Assembly: GCA_018389105.1 (NCBI GenBank)
Contig: JACATO010002129.1
Span: 434,001-498,000, forward strand
Reading direction: 5' to 3'
Origin: Nautilus pompilius
Taxonomy: Eukaryota; Mollusca; Cephalopoda; Nautilida; Nautilidae
Length of the DNA: 64,000 nt
A program made the position numbers and the translations under genes. The notes beneath the pieces are model-generated. The model was not told the origin of the DNA. It saw nothing but the letters and a program-made list of their open reading frames with translations, and searched no databases. Positions 53,401 to 62,133 of this stretch are shown here, in pieces (position 1 is the first letter of the stretch; the number at the start of each line of letters is the position of its first letter).

Positions 53401-56400
53401 TTATGTTTACAGAAGAATATCCTAATGTAAAAATAGGAAAAAGCAAGTTTGCTTCTCTTCGGCCAGCTCATCTACAGCTTAGCAACAAGCTACCTCATAA
53501 CATTTGCCTCTGCAGATACCATGAGAACTTTATTCTTCTTATCAATGCACTTCACTCCCATTGTCCAGACTTGCCTAAATACAGCAATGAACTTCCAGAG
53601 AAACTTCTTTGCAGCCCAGCTTCTCGAGACTGTTGGCTTAACAAGTGTGAAAACTGCAAGGATGGGAAAGTGTTCATGACCTTGACTGACAAAGATGATG
53701 CAGCTGAAGTTACTTGGTACATCTGGAAAAAGGACCAAGATGAAAGACTTTCGAAGGTTGTTAGAAGGAACCACTGATGATTTACGCACATATATTAGCT
53801 ATTTTCTTCGCCAGCTTATAGAGCACTGCTTCATCAAAAAACAGCATGCAGAAGCTTATAAAATGGAGAGGAAATTGAAAACTGCAGTGACAAGGCTCTA
53901 CTGCAGGTTGACTTTTCAGAAAATTACACCTGCCAGCACCAAGATGAAATACAGTGCTCACTGGCAGCAACACCAAGTAAGCCTCTTTACAGCAGCATTG
54001 TGGCATAGTGGCAAACTTCACTCAACTGTTTTTGCATCAGATAACCTTGTTCACTCAAAAGACACCATCATAGCATACATTGACAAGCTCCTAGAGATGA
54101 TCTCAGAATCAGCTGACACTGTATTAATTTGGTCTGATGGGCCAGCAGCACAGTTCAAGAATCGTTTCATAGCTGCAGCAATGATCTCCCTGCAGGAAAA
54201 GCACAAGATCAAGATTCACTGGAATTTCTTTGTAACTTCCCACGGGAAGGGTCTTGTTGATGGAATTGGTGGTTCTGCAAAGAGTCATGTGTGGACAGCT
54301 GTTAAATAAAGGAAGATAGCAGTGGTGAATGGAGCTGCTTCCTTTGTTCAGGCTGTGAAAGATATACCGAGGAGCAGTGTGTTTGAAATGTCCACATCAG
54401 ATATTGAGAAGAGGAATGAAGCCTTCCAGTTGAAAGATGTCTTTGCTGATGCCCCTGTCATCAAAGGAATTGCCGGATTCCATCACTTCACTATTGAGGG
54501 AGGTCATGTTGTCACCTACACCCTGACAAATGTGGTGAGAACTTCCCCAGAGACTGACCAACCAGCCAATGACCTCCCAGTGGAAGAGCCAAGCCAGGAT
54601 GAACTTTAGAGGAAAGCTGCGTTGTACTTGGCATGTCACATCTGGGAGTCTTTCAACGTTTCCCTTTTTGGCTGTTGCCACACTTGCATTGCATATTAAA
54701 CAAGTGTACTTACCCTTCACTGTTTTAAGAAAGAAGTAAACTTCCCACTCTTGATGAAAACGGTAAGTTTTCTGTTTTTTTCACCGTGGTGTTCACCTTT
54801 GTTATCTTTAGTTTGACGTACTTATCACAATAAAATACTGAAAACTCAACCCTGCCTGTTAGCCCCTTAACAGCAGCCTTAAACTGCTAACTACAGCCAA
54901 AATATAGACTTTTCTACTTTAGAAAAGACAACAATTAAACGTGAGCAGCCCAAAAATAATCATTTAAATCTCGCTGTATAAGTTTCTTTCTTTCTTTGCA
55001 TTTTGTATGATTCATCATTTGTATTTATTACTTAGTGTTCTAGATAACTTGAATTACTGCCAAATGCTCAACACTGAACTTAGTGCCTCATTAATCAACC
55101 AATCAAATTACATTTTCAAAATTATGGACTTTTACAAAACAACACCCTTCCTTCCTGAAAGATTTTGAAGAAATAAATTGCTGGAAATTTTCTTTTCAAA
55201 ACTTGCACGCACACGCACACGCGTAAAGCACAAACATGATTGAAATTAAATCTAACAGTCTACACAATCAGTTGTAATCCAGAAGATGTTTTAAAGAATT
55301 TTTTTAAACACATTCTCAATCTTTATAAGTCCCAAGCACAGGTTCTCAGTACTATTATGCTTGTGGCTTCCATTAATCATTAACAGCAATTTAAATTCTA
55401 AAAATTAATTCTATCTATTTTCGCTTGGGTAATTTTTAAATTTTATATTTATCCAGGTGGGAAATTAATTTTTTTCATGTACACTTTCACCCTTATTATG
55501 TTAATAAACCTGCTGTTTGCTTGTTGCTAATGCTGCGTAAGCTGACAGCATGTCACACATGATTAAGTAGCAGCCTATTAAGGATACAGTTAGCTTAACA
55601 GCTATCAAAAAAAACATGAAAAACCAGCCCCTAGAAATTACTATGTGATCAACCTGAGAAGCATCAGAAATTGACAGGTTGACAACCCCTGTTGTACACC
55701 ATATACCATATCCTCCTTTGCTAAGCAGAAAAGATAAGCAGCAGCAGCCAGAGTTTTCAACGTTAAATCTTCAGGTTATAAATATGATTAAGGCATTGAT
55801 GTGCATGGGAACTTACCTTCATTGCTTGAAACCTTTTTTCATCTCCCCTTTGAACTTTGATGACATTTCCATAAGCACCCTTTGCAATCACTTTTATTAC
55901 CTTAAAAATAAAATTTTTATAGAGTAGCTAGCACTATGTTGCCAATCTCTCATTTAATCAGATAGAATACATTAAAAAAATAACCTGTTTTTTTCAAAAC
56001 AAGGATGAGAATATTTCTCTGGTAATAGTAATTATTCTTTCATAAGATAATAAACTGAGCATAGCATTGTTATCATTGTATAATTACACGATGGTAGGTT
56101 ATTGTCAATTTACTGTACACAACATTTTGCACAGAAGAGAAAAAGATAATTTATTCCACATCTGACCATTTGTTTTTAATTCTAAACACCTGGTTTAAAA
56201 TTATATCTAAACAGTTACCAATACATTTATTTTGTATGTGTGATACTACATCCAGAAGTGAGTTTGCTCACAGAATGGGAACAATATAAATACGACAGAT
56301 AGCCCAGGGACAGAACATCAGAACCTTTTACAGGTAGAAAGAAAACAGCTGGGTATTTATACCACACACAAACTGTAGATCCAAATGATAATTAGCAAAG

Positions 56401-58673
56401 CCCTGTTGAGTTACAGTTACAATGGCAGCACTGGGAGGGAGGTGCCACAAGGTCAATGATTAAAACAATAGTCAAGGGACAAAAGATGACTGGCTGAAAT
56501 GGAGATATAATGTGAGTAATTTATTACTCAATTAGTGTATAGATTGCCCAGAGCAACATGGTATATGACTTGCAAAATAAGTGAACATATGGACAACATT
56601 TATGCACAGTTTTTGCATTCTAAGTGATAAAAACAGAACAATAAAAAATCAAAAGTTAATATCTCCAATGAGTCAGTGATCTTTAGTATATAATAGCTTT
56701 GTTACAATGTAAACTTAATACAGAGATAGAGATAAGAGAAGTCAAAAAAGCACCAAAAAAAAAAAAAGTTTTATATATTCCTTTTTTGGCAGAAAATATT
56801 CATTTAGTCTATTTTAAAATATATTTACCCTTTCTGCTTCTATTACCTAAGTTAATAATGTACTCCAGGCTGACATTACATGATTATTAAAAATAAACAA
56901 AATATCAACACCTTTATTAATAATCAGCTTTTAAAAAATTCAATCAAATCACTTAGCACTAAGAATGTGACAAGATTAGGTAAAATACTGTGATAGGAAG
57001 AGAAATAACTAATATTTGTTTGTAATGTTACCAGCTATAAAGAATTTCCCTGCAAACCTTTGCTAGCTTGAAAAATAATTAGGGTAATGTTGAAATATAT
57101 ATATATATATAACCTCATATTCATCCTGGTTTCTGATCCTTCGGATGGGGAATTCTGGAAGGAAGAGAGCCTCAGACAAAGGCACGGGATACTGGATTTT
57201 TGAAAAATCTCTGACATCCCGTTCAGAATTCTGCCGCACCAAACGGTGGGAACTTCTTGATTTGTTCCTGACAAGCAGAGGGTCAAGAGAAAAGACCTAA
57301 AAGAAAAAGTATGATGATTTAAAATTTGAAATTTATTAAAAAGCTGGAAAACCAATTAGAAATATAATACCCTCCCAAAAAGATGTCATTAATAAGGAAT
57401 TAAATAGGTAGTCATATTCTATTTAAAACATTTTACGTAAGCATCATCAAGTGCTCTCCAATCCTCACTAAATATCAATAGTATAGTATCAGCAAAAGGC
57501 TAGGAAGTCTAAAACTATAGTAAATCAAAAGGATCTTCCAGGAGCATTCCTATAAGTATTTATAATGACTGATCCCACAAAACTTGTTCACAGACAATTC
57601 CATGCACCAATCCCTCTATAACCAAAGTAATATATATGAACATCCAGTTTAATCCTAGAACTATTTGCTGATATGGAAACTTAACATCTTTGCTTTTGTG
57701 CTTGATAGTCCTACTAATCAAAACCACAGTTTTGTTATTAGCTTCTTTATCCACCTTACGACATCACCACTTCCATTTTAAATCTGATAATATTAACAAA
57801 CTTCAGAAAGGCCATCTAGAATTCCACAATCTGATGATGTATTACAAAAGGGTTTGGTAAGCCATAAATCCGTCCGAAATAGAGGGAGATAACTTAGAAA
57901 AGTACGCGATTCTATGTAGTTGTGCCAAATAAGTGCCGATTCCTCAGGTAGAATGCGTCTCTCGCCCACAGTCTAATTCACAGAAGCCCGCAAAAACCCA
58001 GTCAGTAATCCAACTGGAGAATATATATATATACTCGCTAGCATTTGTTGCTTTAATTTATTTTATTTTTTATTTTATTAATTAATGCAAAACAACAGGT
58101 GCTGTGTACTGCATAATATCTGACAGCCGTATGCTTCCTCAGTTACGGTTGGGGGGGGGAGAGGTTACTGATTTCCCATCTCATGCCACTCGACCTAGGT
58201 TACGAGATGACGGATCGCGGGCTCCACTAGGAAAGAAGGTCCCCCTGCTGGAACTCTCCATTTTTACACGGGCGAGAAAACTCACCTGGCCAGGTGAAAG
58301 AAGCGCGAGAATGAAAGCATGTGAGGGGATGAGGGAGGTAGGGCTAAACCGTCTAACCGGGAGCCCGAACTCACCTGAGACCCTCGACCATAGCAGTCCA
58401 GTTTAAACTAATTAGTGTTTCTAATGCAGACCCAACAGGTGAGATCTCATATCCAAGTTAAATATTCATTCCGCTGTTAATTTATTTCTTAATACTTTGA
58501 ATCGGGGTAGAGGCTGCGGTTATTTGTGAAGGGATGGTGGGAGGTGAGGTATCTTCTCTCCTCCTATGCTGTCCTGATGCGCGAGGGAGGGAACCTTGCC
58601 GCAGGTGTCTTACCTGAGTGTCCGGTACTGACTGCGATTTCCTTAACCTTGGTTTGTTTTGATTATTACCCAT
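35475..58673 (-). CDS. RSKR: Ribosomal protein S6 kinase-related protein (RSKR / SgK494)
   Basis: AGC-type protein kinase. Thirteen coding exons join in continuous phase (1236 nt, 412 codons): 58673-58614, 57296-57114, 55900-55817, 51007-50939, 50666-50594, 49499-49392, 47324-47284, 44549-44522, 43244-43155, 40395-40307, 38362-38252, 36681-36580 and 35672-35475. Diagnostic blocks matching the vertebrate family are FLPEFPIR before the kinase domain, TICGTLQYM plus APEVL in the activation segment, ADWWSLG, and PFFRG near the C-terminus. Key residues are present: Lys109 (AMK), alpha-C Glu128, catalytic Asp204 in YRDLK, Asn209, and Asp222 of DFG. The Gly loop is IAKGAYG, with the first Gly replaced, as I recall for human RSKR too. 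The N-terminus MGNNQNK fits N-myristoylation. Exon 13 ends in phase 0 at a GTCAGT donor, so at least one short terminal exon is still missing. Human RSKR is about 410 aa. Confidence 0.9.
36250..36425 (+). repeat. tRNA-derived SINE
   Basis: GGCGGTCCGGTGATAGATTGC (A-box region) and GAGTTCGACTCCCAGTC (B box), then GGGCTTAGTTCAGTGTACC and GGTTTCTTC. Matches the 20996 copy through the head and linker. It lies in the RSKR intron between exons 12 and 13. Confidence 0.6.
37333..37586. mobile_element. piggyBac-type MITE
   Basis: 254 bp bounded on both sides by TTAA (37329-37332 and 37587-37590). Ends are inverted: CCCTAGTCCTGCC on the left and the complement CCCTAGTTCTACT on the right. A CCCT terminus at a TTAA target is the piggyBac signature. 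No coding capacity. It lies in the RSKR intron between exons 11 and 12. Confidence 0.8.
38690..39030 (+). repeat. tRNA-derived SINE, near full length
   Basis: Has both the decayed head (TAGTCCAGTGGTCAGA, then GAGTTCACTTCCTGTTGG) and the distal block shared with the 12585 copy, so it links the two halves. It lies in the RSKR intron between exons 10 and 11. A further related tail may lie at 38040-38240. Confidence 0.6.
39727..39799. repeat. (TA)n and (GT)n microsatellites
   Basis: Short TA, CT and GT runs next to each other in the RSKR intron between exons 10 and 11. They create a spurious ORF. Confidence 0.85.
41004..42273 (-). mobile_element. mariner-type DD41D transposon with long inverted repeats
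   Basis: A 1,270-bp element flanked by a TA duplication (41002-41003 and 42274-42275). Terminal inverted repeats are about 115 bp and nearly identical, starting CAGGGTGC. The minus strand encodes a transposase relic with an N-terminal HTH region, LFSDEAHF (first Asp), [10 protein letters not shown] (second Asp) and [16 protein letters not shown] (third Asp). Forty-one residues separate the second and third Asp, as in the rosa-like DD41D group. The inverted repeats overlap both ends of the ORF. It lies in the RSKR intron between exons 9 and 10. Confidence 0.92.
41116..42174 (-). pseudogene. Broken DD41D transposase gene
   Basis: The reading frame is interrupted. It runs to a stop at 41905, after the GRPWTART segment. 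It resumes in another frame at about 41890 with loss of roughly 20 residues of the linker, then shifts again near 41570 and ends at 41116. All three catalytic Asp positions survive but no continuous protein is possible. The first Met may be 42174 or an internal one shortly after. Confidence 0.88.
42428..42690 (+). repeat. tRNA-derived SINE
   Basis: GGTGATCCAGTGATTAGACTAC and AAGTTCAAATCTTGG (A and B boxes), then TTTGGCATACC and GGTTTCTTCACCAGCC. It lies 155 bp after the DD41D element, in the same RSKR intron. Confidence 0.6.
43380..44106 (-). mobile_element. pogo/Tigger-type non-autonomous element with HTH remnant
   Basis: 727 bp with terminal inverted repeats beginning (T/C)CGTATTTTTCAG and containing TATAAGTCAA, bounded by TA at 43378-43379 and 44107-44108. 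The minus strand from 43830 to 43671 encodes a CENPB/pogo-type DNA-binding helix-turn-helix ([19 protein letters not shown], then [16 protein letters not shown]) that ends abruptly. No DDE domain remains. It lies in the RSKR intron between exons 8 and 9. Confidence 0.82.
46310..46960 (+). pseudogene. Degenerate Tc1-like transposase
   Basis: Plus-strand frames retain a catalytic-core skeleton: a Q-E-N-C-A-x-C-H segment near 46590, then GIQLLSW near 46650, a decayed SPDLNPIE equivalent near 46670-46700 and a helical tail ([11 protein letters not shown]). Stops and frameshifts are frequent. It lies in the RSKR intron between exons 7 and 8. Ends not resolved. Confidence 0.5.
47378..47436. repeat. 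(CA)n-(GACA)n-(GA)n compound microsatellite
   Basis: A CA run passes into GACA and GA runs, about 50 bp upstream of the acceptor of RSKR exon 7 (minus strand). Confidence 0.9.
52790..54834 (+). pseudogene. Degraded DDE-like multicopy gene (SDG...QFKNR / SHGKG family)
   Basis: Starts at an ATG at 52804 directly after an acceptor-like TTTGCAG. It encodes a basic coiled segment, a middle domain with C-x-C and CENC-x2-G cysteines, and a C-terminal domain with [12 protein letters not shown] and [13 protein letters not shown]. Similar motifs occur in many uncharacterised multicopy animal proteins, probably transposase-derived (from memory; no Pfam name claimed). It is broken by in-frame stops near 52833, 53295 and 54307 and by a frameshift near 53757. 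Reading ends at 54609, with AATAAA at 54829. It is inserted antisense in the RSKR intron between exons 3 and 4. Confidence 0.7.
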
Positions 58674-59186
58674 ATTCTGCGTTTTCCATCCCCATTGCTA
58701 AACCGTTTGAACAGCTGCAACTCTTATTGTTTACCTTGATCTCATTACATCTCCAACAGACTACCGCGTATTTCCGACCTTGCCCAGGTATACGGTTGCA
58801 AAAAAAAATAGGATTCAAATAAAAAAACGAGTACCGAGAATAATAATAATAATAACAAAAATCAGCTAAGACCATGGCGAATAATTAATAGAATATAAAT
58901 TAGATAATTCACTGGAAAATGGCGCTAAAATTCGACGTAGTTTTTCATTTATTTATTTTTTTCTTCCAATTTTTCTGATTGTCCGCCATTTCGCTTTTTT
59001 GAAACGTTCAAGCCGAAAAAATTCGTATGCAGCTGATACATATATTAATTTAGTTTGTTACTTAAAACATCATTGTTGTGTTATTTTAAGCATTACATTT
59101 TAAATGCTTAATTTATATGATTGTTAAATTTAAAATTATTATTACTTTTGCTTTTCTAAGAATTAGTCTCTGCATCAGCGCGGTGG
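58674..59186. promoter_or_regulatory. Shared bidirectional promoter region, RSKR and COX6A
   Basis: Only 513 bp separate the divergent start codons of RSKR (minus) and COX6A (plus). The interval must contain both 5' UTRs and core promoters. It includes several short AT-rich runs; GC-richer DNA lies on either side, at about 58120-58400 and 59190-59650. No canonical TATA box at a convincing distance was found. Confidence 0.5.
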
Positions 59187-62133
59187 ATGATGATGATGAT
59201 GGCGTCTCGCTTGGTCGGTGTACTGCGTTCGAGGTCCTTCGCAAGCATGGGGCCGTCTGCCACGGCCGGAGAACACAGCGGTAAAGATACCTTTTTTGTT
59301 TACGAATTCCGACTTCTGAAAAACCATGTCTGTGTCGTCGTCTTCGTCCTTCCTTCCCTTCTCCGGACGAGGGAGTCCGCTTGTCTTTATTATCGGGAGA
59401 CGAGGGGTTGCGCGAGTTTTCCCCCCAGCTACGGACTCGGCGTTCGGAATCCCTTCCCTTTCGGAAGGTATAACCGACATTCATTTGGCGACTGAACATA
59501 ACCCGGGATAAGCTGATCTGTGTATTATGTTAGCATTAAACGACCCGCTCGCTACCTGGTAGCTAGATCGCGTTGACCTTGGGACGTGACATTCGATCTC
59601 TTTCCTTGCCAGGTTTGTGGTATCCCGGACTCGACGGCGGTCGTTGTGCCCCCCGCCTCCAGTCATCGCCCGCGTATCTGGCGGGTTTTCTTTCTCCCCC
59701 ATAACCCTACTATGCTGGCGTTTCCTCCTCCCCATAACCCTGCTATGCTGGCGTTTCCTCTTCCCCATAACCCTACTATGCTGGCGTTTCCTCCTCCCCA
59801 TAACCCTACTATGCTGGCGTTTCCTCCTCCCCATAACCCTGCTATGCTGGCGTTTTCTCCTCCCCATAATCCTGCTATGCTGGCGTTTCCTCCTCCCCAT
59901 AACCCTACTATGCTGGCGTTTCCTCCTCCCCATAACCCTGCTATGCTGGCGTTTCCTCTTCCCCATAACCCTACTATGCTAGCGTTTCCTCCTCCCCATA
60001 ACCCTACTATGCTGGCGTTTCCTCCTCCCCATAACCCTACTATGCTGGCGTTTCCTCCTCCTCATAACCCTACTATGCTGGCGTTTCCTCCTCCCCATAA
60101 CCCTACTATGCTGGCGTTTCCTCCTCCTCCCCCCACCCCCTCCACTTTTCCCTCCTGTCCGCAGAATTAGAAACCCCTAACTAATAGTTTACTGGGGGGG
60201 GTATCTAGGGTACATTGTGGCGTTGATTCCGCAAGTTTCTGGATGATGTACGTCTTCCTCTATTTCTTAAGAAAGTTTTTTTTTTGTCTCTAAACCGTGT
60301 AAGGTTGCTGGTAGTGGAGTTTGAGCCCCTACCCACAACTCATCCATCAGATTCTCATCGGGGTTAATATCCCCCGATTACGTTGGCTAGGAGAAAAGTC
60401 TAAAGCCATGTCTTATGCTCTTCAGACAAATCTCCAACGGCATGCAATGAATGGTGGTATTGCCATTCCGGGAGTACTCATTGCGTTCTGGGTGGAAGAG
60501 GATCGTAGGAGATGCACTTGGCCTGTGATTGTGCACAGATATTTACATGCTATACGTGATGTGACCTTTAAAAGGGGCCTTGAAATCTGTCCCATGCCAT
60601 GAAATTGTTCCTGAAAGTCATTACTACGCCATAGTGGTGGTTTGCATAGTAGAAAATACCGAAAAGGTCCATAACCTCATGATATTTTCTTTGCCTTTAC
60701 ATTTCTATTTGTACAAAATTCTGGGATTCGTGACTCCTCTGATTACATTTAGTACATTCTTATGATCTCAGTACTAAGACAAAGATAAGTGGATTGGGTT
60801 TTGGGTCACAGCTCTCAAAACTCATGTTGTGCAGTTCCCTACTAATTGTTCATATTTAAATAAATGTTCCATATCCATTTCTTATATATTTCCTTAATTT
60901 TTGTGCCAGTGAACATCACTGTGTCTGCACAATCTTTGCTAATCACTGGTTATTTCCTTCCTGTAGCAGTTTTCCATCAACAATCTTCACTATTTTGAAG
61001 ATTTTTGTAGCAATTTTGATTATCCTCTGTAGATTTGGGATAATGTCTTCAATTTCCATTGTATTGTCTTCACTAACAAGGGTCCCTGCTGCTAGGTTTC
61101 AAACAATAACACCTCTCAGAATTGCTTTTTTTCCCATACTGGTAAGAGGTGAAGTGCAGAACACATGATATCAGCATTTATACCTAACATTTGTTGAGGG
61201 AGAAGGAAGAGTCCATTTGTGAAAAGTAATTTTTTGGCCAGGTGGTGTAGCTGCTGGATTTTATCTTTATGGTTTTTTCATTGTTGTATTTTATCCAGAT
61301 TGAAGTCTAAATTTATTTTGTTGCCTGAATAGTAGTAATAGTGGTCTTCACATTTTTTTGTGTACAATCATTTATGCATTAGGTCATGAAAGATGATACT
61401 TAACAATAAAAACTGAAGACAAAGCATGGCAGTTTTTAATTGTAAACTATTTCCACCAAAGGAAGAATTTTTTTTTGTTTTGTTAACTGTGTTAGTACTT
61501 TTTAATTATTTTTTAAAATATAGTTTAATTTGATTTTTTTTTTAATTCTTCAATATAACATGGACAATATTTCATTTAGAAACAATTCATTGTATCTGTT
61601 TTGTGTGTAATCTTGTTTATTAGCTTTCAGTAAAAACTGTTGAAAGAAATTATTAATTTCAGTTGTAAAAAATATTTTAAATGTGTATTTATCATTTGTG
61701 GCTATATTTAGCATTTTCTTACTAAAGTTGTCAATACTAATTATTTAACCTTTTGTATACTACACTGTGCTTTTCCACTTCATGCTACCCTTTGAATCTG
61801 TATTACTCAGCACAACCCCATGTATTTTTGCATTAAGAGTGTTGATTAAATATCCAGCCAGTTCAACACAAATACTAACTATTGCTTATAAATTGGTGTG
61901 CAAATGCACCTTGGGTGGTGTATGGTTAAAGAATTTTGCTTGATTCAAGTATATCAGGCCTATTTATATAACTTTATTATGTTTAAGGTGGGCTGAAGCT
62001 GTGGAAAAAGCTTTCTCTTTTTATTGCATTTCCTGGAATTGCTCTTTGTTGGGTTAATTCTTTTGTGCTGACAGAAAAACAACATGAAAGACCAGAATTT
62101 ATCCCATATGAGCATCTAAGGCTAAGATCCAAG
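59187..62133 (+). CDS. COX6A: Cytochrome c oxidase subunit 6A, mitochondrial (5' part)
   Basis: Two exons, 59187-59280 and 61988-62133, join in phase 1 to give the first 80 codons. Residues 5-20 (MASRLVGVLRSRSFAS) form an Arg-rich, acid-free mitochondrial presequence. Residues 36-59, from the LWKKLSLF block, match the single transmembrane helix, and HERPEFIPYEHLRLRSK is the family's hallmark just after it. The protein is a small nuclear-encoded subunit of respiratory complex IV in the inner mitochondrial membrane. The third exon, expected to begin near the FPWGDG motif, was not found before 64000, so the gene runs off the window. The ATG is repeated five times in a row; which one is used is unclear, and the fifth (59199) would already give a good presequence. 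Confidence 0.9.
59698..60126 (+). repeat. 33-bp minisatellite, about 13 copies
   Basis: Tandem array in COX6A intron 1. The unit reads roughly CATAACCCTACTATGCTGG followed by CGTTTCCTCCTCCC. Copies differ by a few recurring substitutions (CTACT/CTGCT, CTCC/CTTC). Because 33 is a multiple of three and the unit lacks stops, it creates long artificial ORFs on both strands. No protein-coding evidence. Confidence 0.95.
60127..61987. other. Remainder of COX6A intron 1
   Basis: After the minisatellite the intron contains a 93-codon open frame (60321-60602) without recognisable motifs and then AT-rich sequence up to the exon 2 acceptor. Confidence 0.5.

Noticed and set aside
57035..57355. 106-aa minus-strand frame over RSKR exon 2
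   Set aside because: Different frame from the exon that encodes FLPEFPIR; a shadow.
59698..60126. CRISPR array
   Set aside because: Direct tandem repeats without spacers, in a eukaryotic intron.
59586..60170. 194-aa proline-rich repeat protein
   Set aside because: Pure translation of the 33-bp minisatellite inside an intron; the opposite strand gives an equally long frame.
60321..60602. 93-aa protein in COX6A intron 1
   Set aside because: No recognisable motif, no splice context and located in an intron next to a minisatellite.
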